Source: Haemophilus parainfluenzae
GTDB taxonomy: Bacteria > Pseudomonadota > Gammaproteobacteria > Enterobacterales > Pasteurellaceae
Length of the DNA stretch: 64,000 bases
Assembly (NCBI RefSeq): GCF_003253005.1
Contig: NZ_QEPZ01000009.1
Coordinates: 1 to 64,000, forward strand
Reading direction: 5' to 3'
The notes under the pieces were generated by a model. That model did not search any database and was not told where the DNA came from. It was given only the letters and a program-made list of their open reading frames with translations. The translations under genes were made by a program, and so were the position numbers. This document shows positions 9,519-17,844 of the stretch, one piece after another (the first letter of the stretch is position 1; each line of letters starts with the position of its first letter).

Positions 9519-9545
9519 TCTAAGGTAAATATTAATTTTACCGAC

Positions 9546-9576
9546 TTGCCTTCCCTTGTATTTCAGGGGAAGGCAA
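9546..9576 (+). terminator. Intra-operon hairpin after the P19 gene (attenuator or mRNA stabiliser)
   Basis: TTGCCTTCCC (9546-9555) pairs perfectly with GGGAAGGCAA (9567-9576). No clear T-run follows, so it is a weak terminator at best. It may stabilise the permease-P19 message or partly reduce expression of the downstream membrane genes. Confidence 0.5.
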
Positions 9577-9633
9577 TAGCATTTCATTTAACCTTAAAAT
9601 ATCGTCTGTTTTATCCTATTAAATGGTCAAACT

Positions 9634-11028
9634 ATGAATTATTTTTTTACTTTCCTGCTTCAAGCACTTTTACCTTTTTCATTATTGCTCGGTGTTTATC
9701 ACAGTAAACAATCCTCTGTAAGTGCAAAAAAAATAATTTGGCTTAGCCTATTCGGTTTTATTGCCGGTATCGTACTGCGCCTTAGTTTACCTACGGGACA
9801 AAAAACCAATTTAATCGTCAATGCGGTGATATTGGCGCTATTGATTATCTTTGCCTTATGTTTAATTTTCGGCAAAGGTCGCTTACCTGCCTTTTGGCAA
9901 ACAGTATTAATGCTCATCGCGGGAAGCTTCTGGGCAAAAGATCCCAACATTACTGCTCTCGTTTCTACTGATGTTATCAATACCGATTCGATCTTACATA
10001 TCAGTGCGGTCATTTTTGCCTTTGTTTTTTGTTTATGCTTACAAGGCTGGATCTATTTACTTCTAAAACAAGCGGTAAAAACACAACAAAAATCTACCGC
10101 ACTTTTAAAAGGTGCAATTAGCCTTCTCTTAGTTTGCTTGCTTGTGCCACTTATTGGTGAACTCTTATTGATTTTAATGAAACTTCAGGTGCTTGAGCTT
10201 ACCAAGCCTCGTTTAAGTTTTGTTGCGAAATCAGGCGAAATCACTCGCTGGTTAAATTACATCTGTGCAGTATTACTCTTCGTTGTACTTGCCATCTTTT
10301 ACGGCAAAATTCATTTATCACGCAAGAAACAAGTTAATGCCACACAAGAGCCAATTGAAAAACGCCAAAAATTAGCCGCATTGCGTAACTCCTCTCGCTT
10401 ACTTGGATGGGGCTATTTGGCCTTGGCAATTATTTTTGCTACACAACTTTATTGGGAGCAAATTGCTTCTCGTCCACCACAACTTTCAGAAGCGATTCCT
10501 CTGACCTTAGATGAAAAGCAACAAGTCCATATTCCAATTGAGCAAGTAAAAGATGGTAAATTACACCGTTTTGTCTGGATTGCTGATGATGGTAAAGCCG
10601 TGCGTTTCTTTGTTATTAATCGTCAACCAGATAAATTAAGTCTAGCTGCAGTATTTGATGCCTGCTTGCTTTGTGGTGACCAAGGCTATGTCATGGAAGG
10701 TAACCAAGTCGTTTGTGTGGGCTGCGGCGTACATATGTTTATTCCATCTATTGGTAAACCGGGTGGCTGTAATCCTGTACCGATTGAAGATTGGCAACAA
10801 ACTGAGACTGAAATTCTCATTAATCGAACCGGCTTAGAAGAAGGGCTGAATTTATTTAGCACGATTGTTGAAATCGATGTAAAAGATCCGATTAGTGGCA
10901 CCCAAATGAAAAACACTAAAACGGAGCACAAATACAATTATGAAGGTAAAACTTACTTCTTTGAAAGCGAGAAAAACCTCGATTTATTCCGTGATAACCC
11001 TGAAAAATATTTAGGTAAGGGGGAATAA
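9634..11028 (+). CDS. DUF2318 Fe-S-containing membrane protein
   Basis: A 464-residue inner-membrane protein with roughly eight hydrophobic segments in its first 290 residues. A C-terminal soluble domain follows with paired cysteines: CLLCGDQGYVMEGNQVVCVGC, then GGCNP. This CxxC...CxxC arrangement is the DUF2318 signature, annotated in databases as Fe-S-containing. It is the equivalent of Campylobacter Cj1660 in the FTR1/P19 operon. Its work is not established; electron transfer across the membrane in support of iron reduction or oxidation is an inference from the cysteines, the topology and the downstream thioredoxin-like and cytochrome genes. Its stop overlaps the next start by one base (TAATG at 11026-11030). 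Confidence 0.85.
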   Translation: MNYFFTFLLQALLPFSLLLGVYHSKQSSVSAKKIIWLSLFGFIAGIVLRLSLPTGQKTNLIVNAVILALLIIFALCLIFGKGRLPAFWQTVLMLIAGSFWAKDPNITALVSTDVINTDSILHISAVIFAFVFCLCLQGWIYLLLKQAVKTQQKSTALLKGAISLLLVCLLVPLIGELLLILMKLQVLELTKPRLSFVAKSGEITRWLNYICAVLLFVVLAIFYGKIHLSRKKQVNATQEPIEKRQKLAALRNSSRLLGWGYLALAIIFATQLYWEQIASRPPQLSEAIPLTLDEKQQVHIPIEQVKDGKLHRFVWIADDGKAVRFFVINRQPDKLSLAAVFDACLLCGDQGYVMEGNQVVCVGCGVHMFIPSIGKPGGCNPVPIEDWQQTETEILINRTGLEEGLNLFSTIVEIDVKDPISGTQMKNTKTEHKYNYEGKTYFFESEKNLDLFRDNPEKYLGKGE

Positions 11029-12368
11029 TGCTAGCAAGAATGTTATTCCAATCTTGGCGTTTTAGCATAAAACGTAAGTTTTTAGCAGTGGTGACTATTT
11101 TCTTAGCTGCGGGATTAGTCTCTGCGCTATTGGCTGTTTCTATTGATATCGGCGACAAAATGGCGAAAGAACTCAAATCTTACGGTGCCAATATTTTAGT
11201 CGAACCTGCGAGTAATGCAGCCTTACCTGATGAGCTCAGTCACAACACAGATTTAAGTAGCCAAGATTTCCTCGATGAAAAAGAACTGCCTAACATTAAA
11301 GATATTTTCTGGCGAAATAACATTGTGGGATTTGCGCCATTATTAAGTGCAGATGTGAAAGCAGAAATTCTTTCTGATAAAACTCATGAAAAATCGACCG
11401 CACTTGGACAAATTAATGTGCTTGGTACATTTTTCGATCACAGCATTCCTGTACCAGATGAAGATGATTTCCATACTGGCCAAAAAATTATTAGTCCTTA
11501 TTGGCATGTTGAAGGGGAATGGGTCAACGACCTTGAAACGCCTGAAGGTGAATTTATTCCTGCTCTCATTGGTGAACAATTAGCACAACGAACTGGCCTA
11601 AAACAAGGTGACAAAATCCAGCTCCACTATCAAAATGATAAACTTGATAATCAAAGTGCAGTTGAAATTACCGGTATTTTATCTACAGGTGGTGCTGAAG
11701 ATAATCAATTAGTCATGCCACTCAATGCTGTACAAAAATTACTGGGTTTAGAAGGGAAAATTCAATCAGTTAAAGTTTCTGCACTGACCGTGCCTGAAAA
11801 TGACCTTTCTCGTAAAGCGCGTGCCAATACCGATGCATTGGATGCTGAAGAGTACGATCGTTGGTATTGTACGGCTTATGTTTCGTCTATTTCACATCAG
11901 TTAGAAGAAGCTATCTCTGGTGCCATTGTTCGCCCAATTTGGCAGGTTGCCGCATCAGAAGGTGTAGTCATTGGTAAAATCCAATTATTGCTTGCTGTCG
12001 TTACTCTCGCCGCTTTAATCGCAGCAGCCATGGGAATTGCCTCATTAATGAGTACAGGGATCATTGAGCGCTCAAAAGAAATTGGTCTAATGAAAGCCTT
12101 AGGGGCATATCAGTGGCAAATCGCTTTATTATTTTATTGCGAAGCCATTATCAGTGCCTTAATTGGTGGCACTCTTGGTTGTATTGCAGGTTGGGGCTTA
12201 GCAAGATTTATTGGTTCAGCGCTATTTGGTGTACCACTGAGTTTCGCTTGGATTGTCATCCCTTGCGTATTAATGCTGTCTATTTTAATTGCTGTGGTGG
12301 GCACTTGGTTCCCAGCCCATCGTATTGCCAAACTTTACCCTGTGGAGGTGCTGTATGGCCGCCAATAA
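11028..12368 (+). CDS. FtsX/MacB-type ABC transporter permease (first of two in operon)
   Basis: A 446-residue permease with one N-terminal membrane segment (about residues 17-38), a large periplasmic region of some 280 residues, and three C-terminal segments. The C-terminal FtsX motif region includes IIERSKEIGLMKALGA, the coupling element that contacts the ATPase. This is the type VII ABC fold, which usually performs mechanical work in the periplasm rather than carrying solute through the membrane. It pairs with the next permease and the ATPase at 13490. The orthologous position in Campylobacter is Cj1661. It overlaps the next gene by 14 nt, implying translational coupling. Confidence 0.88.
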   Translation: MLARMLFQSWRFSIKRKFLAVVTIFLAAGLVSALLAVSIDIGDKMAKELKSYGANILVEPASNAALPDELSHNTDLSSQDFLDEKELPNIKDIFWRNNIVGFAPLLSADVKAEILSDKTHEKSTALGQINVLGTFFDHSIPVPDEDDFHTGQKIISPYWHVEGEWVNDLETPEGEFIPALIGEQLAQRTGLKQGDKIQLHYQNDKLDNQSAVEITGILSTGGAEDNQLVMPLNAVQKLLGLEGKIQSVKVSALTVPENDLSRKARANTDALDAEEYDRWYCTAYVSSISHQLEEAISGAIVRPIWQVAASEGVVIGKIQLLLAVVTLAALIAAAMGIASLMSTGIIERSKEIGLMKALGAYQWQIALLFYCEAIISALIGGTLGCIAGWGLARFIGSALFGVPLSFAWIVIPCVLMLSILIAVVGTWFPAHRIAKLYPVEVLYGRQ

Positions 12369-13488
12369 AAGTATGTTTTGGCGTTTAATCTTCCAAGCAT
12401 TACGCCTACGTTTACAACGGGTATTTATTATCTTCTCTGCGTTGACTGTCGGTGCGTCTATTGTTACCGCAATGGCAGCAGTATATTTTGATATTAATAC
12501 CAAAATGAGCCAAGAGCTCCGTACCTTTGGGGCAAACTTTTACATTGGTGCGGCCAATGGTGGTTTGATGAAAGAGCGCCAATTAAAGCAAATTCTTCAT
12601 CATGCACCGGATAATTTCATCACAGCAGCCAGCCCTTATTTATATGGCGTAGCGCGAAGTGATTTAGAAAAAATCGTTATTATGGGCGTGTGGTTTGAAG
12701 ATATGCATGTTCTCGCGCCTTATTGGCAAATTACCGGGTCAGCTATTAATGTCAATTTTGACGATCGTAATGCCATGATTGGCAAAACTTTAGCTGAACG
12801 CCTTAATTTAGGCGTTGGAAGTAAATTAAAGCTTTCTAAAAATTCTGTTGAAAAACATGAATTCACGATAAAAGGTATTGTTGAGGCGGGTGATGCCACA
12901 GACAATATGTTAATCGTCAGCTTAGAATTTGCACAAAGCTGGTTAGATAAAGAAGGATTGGCAAACAACGCCTTGCTCAATGTCAAAAATGAACAAGGTA
13001 ACGTCGCACAATTTGCGCAAGACATTATGCAACGCCAACCAGATCTAACTGCTCGCCCAATTCGAAAAGTCTCAGCGTCTGAAGGGCAGATTTTAGATAA
13101 AATCAAAGGATTGATGGGCTTAATCTCATTAGTCATTTTGATTCTCGCCACCCTTTGTGTGAATACCACATTGATTGCGATTGTTGGTGAGCGAGCAAAA
13201 GAATTTGCACTGCAAAAAGCTTTAGGTGCAAAACAAAGTGACATCATTAAGCAAATTAGTACCGAAATTCTGATCATTGCACTTTGCGCAATTGTTGCGG
13301 GACTGATTCTCGGCTACATCTTGGCACAATTACTTGGATTAACCGTATTCAAATCTTATATTGATATGCGTCTGCCAGTTATTCCAATTACTATCGTCTT
13401 ATCGTTATTGGTTGCCTTTATTGCGGTGATTGTACCAACCAAACGGGCTTTAAATATTCAAACCGCAAATGTGTTAAAAGGGGAATAA
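12355..13488 (+). CDS. FtsX/MacB-type ABC transporter permease (second of two in operon)
   Basis: A 377-residue permease with the same layout as its upstream neighbour: an N-terminal membrane segment, a periplasmic domain and three C-terminal segments with VGERAKEFALQKALGAKQSD as the coupling region. The two are paralogues with a shorter periplasmic domain here. Start 12355 is chosen over the in-frame 12289 because it has TGGAGG at 12342-12347 and gives the normal MAANKSMFWRLIF terminus; the longer form would read 80 nt into the upstream gene. The likely assembly is a heterodimer of the two permeases with two ATPase copies. Confidence 0.88.
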   Translation: MAANKSMFWRLIFQALRLRLQRVFIIFSALTVGASIVTAMAAVYFDINTKMSQELRTFGANFYIGAANGGLMKERQLKQILHHAPDNFITAASPYLYGVARSDLEKIVIMGVWFEDMHVLAPYWQITGSAINVNFDDRNAMIGKTLAERLNLGVGSKLKLSKNSVEKHEFTIKGIVEAGDATDNMLIVSLEFAQSWLDKEGLANNALLNVKNEQGNVAQFAQDIMQRQPDLTARPIRKVSASEGQILDKIKGLMGLISLVILILATLCVNTTLIAIVGERAKEFALQKALGAKQSDIIKQISTEILIIALCAIVAGLILGYILAQLLGLTVFKSYIDMRLPVIPITIVLSLLVAFIAVIVPTKRALNIQTANVLKGE

Positions 13489-13489
13489 A

Positions 13490-14161
13490 ATGAGTGAATT
13501 TGTGATTGAAACGCAACATTTATATAAACGATTCGGGCAAGTCACTGCTTTAGAAGATATTAATATTCAAATTCGTCAAGGTGAGTTTATTGCCATCATG
13601 GGTGCATCGGGTTCGGGTAAAACCACACTCATGAATATTCTAACTGGCTTAGATACCGCCAGTGAAGGTAAAGTGATTTTAGACGGCGTCGATGCCGCAC
13701 AACTGGATGAAGTAGGTCGTCAACGTTTCCGAGCGGAAAAAATTGGTCTAGTCTTCCAACAATTCCATTTAATTCCTTATTTGACTGCACTTGAAAATGT
13801 AATGCTCGCACAGCACTATCACAGTGTGATTGATGAAGCAGCGGCTAAAGCGGTACTTGAACAAGTGGGATTAGGTCATCGTATTGATCACCGTCCAAGC
13901 CAACTTTCTGGAGGCGAACAACAACGGGTGTGTATTGCTCGTGCATTAGTGAACCAACCTCCGGTTATTTTTGCCGATGAGCCTACGGGTAACCTAGACG
14001 AAAAAAATGAAGCACTTGTACTGGATTTACTACAAGAATTAAATCGCCAAGGTCGAACCATCGTCATGGTTACACACAATCCTGAATTGGGTGAGTTAAC
14101 CGATCGTGTTATTTATCTCCATCACGGAAAATTTGTAAAAGAGGACATTCATGAAAAATAA
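13490..14161 (+). CDS. ABC transporter ATP-binding protein, MacB/LolD class
   Basis: A 223-residue ATPase for the preceding FtsX-type permeases. It has Walker [10 protein letters not shown], the Q-loop ([12 protein letters not shown]), ABC signature LSGGEQQR, Walker [14 protein letters not shown] and the H-loop VMVTHNP. The PTGNLD extension is characteristic of the LolD/MacB/FtsE group that partners with FtsX-like permeases. Its ATG is one base after the upstream stop, and its end overlaps the thioredoxin-like gene by 11 nt, so the unit is tightly coupled. The Campylobacter counterpart is Cj1663. Confidence 0.92.
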   Translation: MSEFVIETQHLYKRFGQVTALEDINIQIRQGEFIAIMGASGSGKTTLMNILTGLDTASEGKVILDGVDAAQLDEVGRQRFRAEKIGLVFQQFHLIPYLTALENVMLAQHYHSVIDEAAAKAVLEQVGLGHRIDHRPSQLSGGEQQRVCIARALVNQPPVIFADEPTGNLDEKNEALVLDLLQELNRQGRTIVMVTHNPELGELTDRVIYLHHGKFVKEDIHEK

Positions 14162-14630
14162 ATTCGTAAAATTACTTGCGATAAGTGCGGTCATTTTTGG
14201 CAGCGTTTCTTGTAAAGACGAAGTCGCGGCTATTGGTCAAAAAGCGCCAGACATCGCTGCCTATGATTTACAAGGTAAAGAAGTGAAACTTGATGATTGG
14301 AAAGGCACTCGCCTGCTCACATTCTGGTCTGAAACCTGTGGTCGATGTGTCGCTGAGTTAAAAGAATTTGAAAAATTGGCTGAAGCTAATCCAAATAAGG
14401 TTCAACTTATCGCTATTAACGTAGATGGTGATAAAGTGGATACTAAAGCCGTAGTCGCCAAACGTCAGCTTACGCTGCCTGTTATCAAAGACCAATTAAA
14501 AATCACTGCTGAACGCTATCAGCTTATCGGCACGCCAACAAGCTTTGTGATCACACCTGAAGGCAATATTCAGGCTAAATATGAAGGGGCGATTCCCGCA
14601 GCAGATTTAGATAAATTATTTAAAGGCTAG
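14151..14630 (+). CDS. TlpA/thioredoxin-like lipoprotein
   Basis: A 159-residue periplasm-facing thioredoxin-fold protein. The N-terminus has a lipoprotein signal with lipobox VSC (residues 18-20), so it is probably membrane-tethered. The redox motif is CGRC, in FWSETCGRCVAELKEFE, followed by the cis-Pro loop in LIGTPTSFVI. TlpA/ResA relatives reduce disulfides or haem-ligating cysteines. In this operon the partner may be the DUF2318 cysteines or the cytochrome encoded 5 nt downstream, which is inference. Campylobacter carries two thioredoxin-like genes at the end of the equivalent operon; here there is one plus a cytochrome. Confidence 0.88.
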   Translation: MKNKFVKLLAISAVIFGSVSCKDEVAAIGQKAPDIAAYDLQGKEVKLDDWKGTRLLTFWSETCGRCVAELKEFEKLAEANPNKVQLIAINVDGDKVDTKAVVAKRQLTLPVIKDQLKITAERYQLIGTPTSFVITPEGNIQAKYEGAIPAADLDKLFKG

Positions 14631-14635
14631 CCAAA

Positions 14636-14959
14636 ATGCAAAAACGAATTTACTTACTCTCTACACTTTTACCCGTTTTAGGCTTTTTATTTGCAACCCC
14701 AGCGCTTTCTGCCGAAGCTGACTTAGTAAAAGCAGAAAAGGTATATAAACGCTCTTGTGCTACTTGTCATGGGAAACAAGGCGAAAAACCAGCAATGGGT
14801 GAGTCAAAAATTATTAATCAACTAAAACCAGAAGAAATTTCAACCGCACTTTCAGAACGAAAAGCGGGAAATATTACAGGTGCAGGGAGTCCTGCAAAAC
14901 AACGTTTAAGTGAACAAGATATTCATAATTTAAGTGAATATATTCAAACACTAAAATAG
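14636..14959 (+). CDS. Small periplasmic c-type cytochrome
   Basis: A 107-residue class I cytochrome c with a cleavable signal peptide (residues 1-25, ending PALSA) and one haem site, CATCH, in RSCATCHGKQGEKP. Candidate axial methionine is in PAMGES. The C-terminal helix DIHNLSEYIQTL is typical. It is the last gene of the iron operon, 5 nt after the thioredoxin-like gene. An electron-carrier role linking the iron system to respiratory proteins is inferred; c-type maturation genes are not in this window. No strong terminator was seen after it. Confidence 0.88.
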   Translation: MQKRIYLLSTLLPVLGFLFATPALSAEADLVKAEKVYKRSCATCHGKQGEKPAMGESKIINQLKPEEISTALSERKAGNITGAGSPAKQRLSEQDIHNLSEYIQTLK

Positions 14960-15060
14960 TTTTTGAAATTTTTTTAAACTAATTTTAGAATGTAAGGTCT
15001 TAGAAAGGGCTTAGTTTTTATAAGCTAAGAAATTTTTTATATATCAATAAAGGATTGTTT

Positions 15061-15675
15061 ATGAACAAATTTACTAAAATCAGTGCAACTGCATTATTTG
15101 CATTATTCTTAACTGCTTGTGATAAACCAGCAGATAAACCGGCTCCAGCAAAACCTGAAACTACTCAGCCTGTGCCAGAAGCTAAACAAGAAGCAGTAAA
15201 ACCAGCTGAAGCGGCTAAACCTGCTGAAGCGACCCCCGCTCAAGAACAAGCTGACTACAACAAATTACTTGAATGGAACGCAAGCCAAGCGCAAGCTCAA
15301 ATGGCTGCACAACAAACACTTCAATCTGATTTAAGTGCTGCGGTTCAAGCAAAAGATGAGAAAAAAATTGAAGAAGCAATCAAAACTTTCAACAAAACTG
15401 TTGAAGATACTATCGCAAGCTTAGATAAATTAGATATTACTGCGCCTTCAGTGAAAAGTATTAAAGATCAAAATAAAGAAGTGCTTGCATTATCAAGCGA
15501 ATTATTAGTTGATCAATTAAACTTAGCAACTAAAGCACCAACTGAAGAACAAACTAAAGCTTACCAAGCTAAAGTTGAAAAACTACAAGCTGCAGTAGCT
15601 AAATTACAAAAAGACGGTGCTGATTTAGCACAAAAATTTGCACCTGCAGCACCAGCTGCTCCAGCTGCAAAATAA
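15061..15675 (+). CDS. Ala/Lys/Gln-rich coiled-coil lipoprotein
   Basis: A 204-residue lipoprotein: signal residues 1-19 with lipobox LTAC, then a Pro/Ala/Lys-rich linker (PAKPETTQPVPEAKQEAVKP) of about 45 residues. A helical Ala/Gln/Lys-rich region follows (residues 65-190) with coiled-coil character, and the protein ends APAAPAAPAAK. The start is the ATG at 15061 with AAAGGA at 15049-15054; a TTG at 15055 is unlikely. I do not recognise a functional family. The extended linker and helical body suggest an envelope spacer or a surface-exposed lipoprotein. It stands alone after a roughly 100-nt gap and has its own terminator. Confidence 0.8.
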   Translation: MNKFTKISATALFALFLTACDKPADKPAPAKPETTQPVPEAKQEAVKPAEAAKPAEATPAQEQADYNKLLEWNASQAQAQMAAQQTLQSDLSAAVQAKDEKKIEEAIKTFNKTVEDTIASLDKLDITAPSVKSIKDQNKEVLALSSELLVDQLNLATKAPTEEQTKAYQAKVEKLQAAVAKLQKDGADLAQKFAPAAPAAPAAK

Positions 15676-15692
15676 TTAATCGTTAAAGATGA

Positions 15693-15725
15693 AAAAAACC
15701 TTACTGTAACAAGTAAGGTTTTTTT
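15693..15725. terminator. Bidirectional terminator between the coiled-coil lipoprotein and ATP-grasp genes
   Basis: AACCTTACT (15697-15705) and AGTAAGGTT (15712-15720) form the stem, with A-rich sequence on the left and T-rich on the right. It can therefore serve the plus-strand lipoprotein and the convergent minus-strand gene ending at 15732. Confidence 0.9.
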
Positions 15726-15731
15726 ATGCAC

Positions 15732-16553
15732 TTATTTTAGTATTTTACTTTTCAACACATCTACAAATCGTTCTGTTGCCTCTTCCCAACGATCTAAATA
15801 TAACGCTGGCTCAATCAACTCTAATTCATTCAATAAAAATGTATTGTCAATAATCGTTCCATCTACTCGTGCATAGACGGGCATTTCAGGTAATTTATGT
15901 AAAACATGGCGTGCTGTTTCAATGATATGCTCATCAACCTCAACAGGGATAATTTCAACTTTATATTGTGAATTCGCTCGCCATTCATTTTGAGGTGGCT
16001 GTCGGCGAATAGCATGACTAAATACACCATTGAAAAAAATCAAGCTAGTTTCACCATTTATTGCTACTTCAGGAATAAACGGCTGTAACACAACTTGCTC
16101 ACCATACGCGGAAAGATTGGGTAACGCTTCACCTTGTCTGAGTTTTGTCACTAAATTACCGCTCTGCCCTACAGTGGGTTTAATGACAAATTCAGGCCAA
16201 TCTTGGCGTTCAAGTGCGGTCAAAATCTCAGATGTTTTTGTTGAGCAAATAAGAGTAGGAATAACATTGACACCCCAATTCTGCAAATCACATAGATAAC
16301 CTTTATGACTATTCCATAACATTAATTCAGTAGGATTAATGAATGCATTCTTATGCTGTTTAATCCATTGAGTAAATTCATCATAGAAATTTGCGTAATC
16401 CCATGCGGCTAAAGGCAGAATAAACTGACTCTGTAATGTTTCTTGCCAAGGTAAAAATTGAGTAGGAATACCTTGATTAGAAAGTTGTATTTGTACAGGG
16501 ATAAGATTTTGAGGGGCTGAAGGATAAGTTTTGCAAGTAGTAATCGTAAGCAT
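15732..16553 (-). CDS. ATP-grasp domain protein (RimK/glutathione-synthetase-like)
   Basis: A 273-residue cytosolic protein with an ATP-grasp fold. Visible elements are the ATP-binding lysine and glycine-rich loop in FVIKPTVGQSGNLV, the hinge QVVLQPFIPEV, and metal-binding residues in YARVDGTI and LNELELIEP. ATP-grasp enzymes couple a carboxylate to an amine or thiol through an acyl-phosphate; which substrates are used here cannot be told. The start at 16553 (MLTITTCKTYP) is preferred over 16598 because it fits the domain start, although neither has a clear ribosome-binding site. It follows pseudoazurin by 70 nt on the same strand. Confidence 0.75.
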   Translation of the reverse strand: MLTITTCKTYPSAPQNLIPVQIQLSNQGIPTQFLPWQETLQSQFILPLAAWDYANFYDEFTQWIKQHKNAFINPTELMLWNSHKGYLCDLQNWGVNVIPTLICSTKTSEILTALERQDWPEFVIKPTVGQSGNLVTKLRQGEALPNLSAYGEQVVLQPFIPEVAINGETSLIFFNGVFSHAIRRQPPQNEWRANSQYKVEIIPVEVDEHIIETARHVLHKLPEMPVYARVDGTIIDNTFLLNELELIEPALYLDRWEEATERFVDVLKSKILK

Positions 16554-16623
16554 GGTAAATAATGACTGGTTTAAGCATAAAGAAGATGCGCCAATCATTA
16601 AACTGGCGCATCGATTTCAATAA

Positions 16624-17058
16624 TTATTTTACTTGAGCAAAATATTTTTCAAGACGACCTTTGTTCGTCATGGATTTCTTCTCAAGATCTTTCACCACTT
16701 TCTCTGCTTGTTCTTTGTTTGGTAGATTATCACCTACTTGAATCACACCATTCATATTCATCGAGCGGTGTACAGGGCAAGTATAAACATAAACGCCTTC
16801 TTTATCTAAAGTGATTGTAAGCTCCTGATCTTCTTCAGATTGGAATTTTTGTGCACCTTCAGGAATCGCTTTACTGTGTACAAAGTGGCTTTTATTTTCT
16901 GGACGAAATGTCACTGTATCACCTGGTTGTACTTTTAAATAACCCGGTTCAAAAACCATTGATCCTTCACTATTTGAATTCAACATTTTGATGTCATGAT
17001 GAGCGGCTTGAGCAGCAAAACTTAAACCTAATAATGCTGCAAGTACGATTTTCTTCAT
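16624..17058 (-). CDS. Pseudoazurin-family blue copper protein
   Basis: A 144-residue periplasmic cupredoxin. The signal peptide (residues 1-18) ends AAQAA. The type 1 copper ligands are present: His in SHFVHSK, then Cys, His and Met in YTCPVHRSMNMNG. The C-terminal helical extension (EQAEKVVKDLEKK) is typical of pseudoazurin rather than plastocyanin. Start 17058 is preferred over 17064 because AAGGAA is then about 8 nt away. It is 12 nt after the iron ABC ATPase on the same strand, so probably part of that operon. Pseudoazurins shuttle electrons, often to cytochrome c peroxidases or denitrification enzymes; a di-haem peroxidase is encoded three genes upstream. Confidence 0.9.
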   Translation of the reverse strand: MKKIVLAALLGLSFAAQAAHHDIKMLNSNSEGSMVFEPGYLKVQPGDTVTFRPENKSHFVHSKAIPEGAQKFQSEEDQELTITLDKEGVYVYTCPVHRSMNMNGVIQVGDNLPNKEQAEKVVKDLEKKSMTNKGRLEKYFAQVK

Positions 17059-17070
17059 TTTCATTTCCTT

Positions 17071-17844
17071 CTAAGAATGTGCTGATTTACGTTGTGGACG
17101 AACCACTGGCAAACCGGAACTACATTGCAATAATTCAACGTTTACACGATATAAACGATTAATGGTTTCTACTTGTAAAACATGATGAGCATCCCCCACG
17201 CCTTGCACTTTACTTTCACCAAGTAAAATCAGCTCATCTGAAAATTGAGCAGCAAGACTTAAATCATGTAATACCATTATAGTAATCAGATTTTTCTGTT
17301 TCGTATAGGTGTAAACTTCTTCTAATAGATTAAGCTGATGATGCATATCTAACGCACTCACCGGCTCGTCCAACATTAGAATCTGTGGCTCACGTAATAA
17401 AACCTGGGCAAACATCACCATTTGACGCTGTCCACCACTGAGATTCAGAATATCACGATGGGCTAAATGACCAATACCTAATTGAGCCATAATACTTGCT
17501 GCTTCAGTGAGAAGCTCATCGCTCACTCGCATCGTTAGACTATCCATTCGCCCCAAAAGGACAACTTCAAGTGCGGTCAAGCTTGCATCTACTCGGCTAT
17601 CTTGAGGCATATAGCCAATTGGTTTACGCCAATCCGCTAACTTCGTCCGTTCTAGCTGTTTGCCTTGATAGGTAATCATTCCTTCATGTGGCAATTCACC
17701 AAAAATAGTTTTCAGCATGGAGGATTTTCCCGTGCCGTTTGGCCCAAGCACCGTATACACTTTGCCTTCCTCAAAACGGACATTAATGTGATCGGCTACG
17801 GTGAGATCACCTCGTTTTACCGTAAGATTCTTTAATTCTAACAT
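17071..17844 (-). CDS. Iron-complex ABC transporter ATP-binding protein (FecE/FepC family)
   Basis: A 257-residue ATPase energising the permease encoded just upstream. Motifs: Walker A GPNGTGKSS, Q-loop IGYMPQDSR, signature NLSGGQRQMV, Walker B ILMLDEPVSALD, H-loop MVLHDLSLA. The start at 17844 shares one base with the permease stop, giving TAATG coupling; the longer frame to 17877 would overlap the permease. This FecE-type set imports ferric siderophore or haem-like complexes in most relatives. The Fur box ahead of the operon supports iron rather than molybdate or tungstate, which Haemophilus moves with a related system. Confidence 0.9.
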   Translation of the reverse strand: MLELKNLTVKRGDLTVADHINVRFEEGKVYTVLGPNGTGKSSMLKTIFGELPHEGMITYQGKQLERTKLADWRKPIGYMPQDSRVDASLTALEVVLLGRMDSLTMRVSDELLTEAASIMAQLGIGHLAHRDILNLSGGQRQMVMFAQVLLREPQILMLDEPVSALDMHHQLNLLEEVYTYTKQKNLITIMVLHDLSLAAQFSDELILLGESKVQGVGDAHHVLQVETINRLYRVNVELLQCSSGLPVVRPQRKSAHS

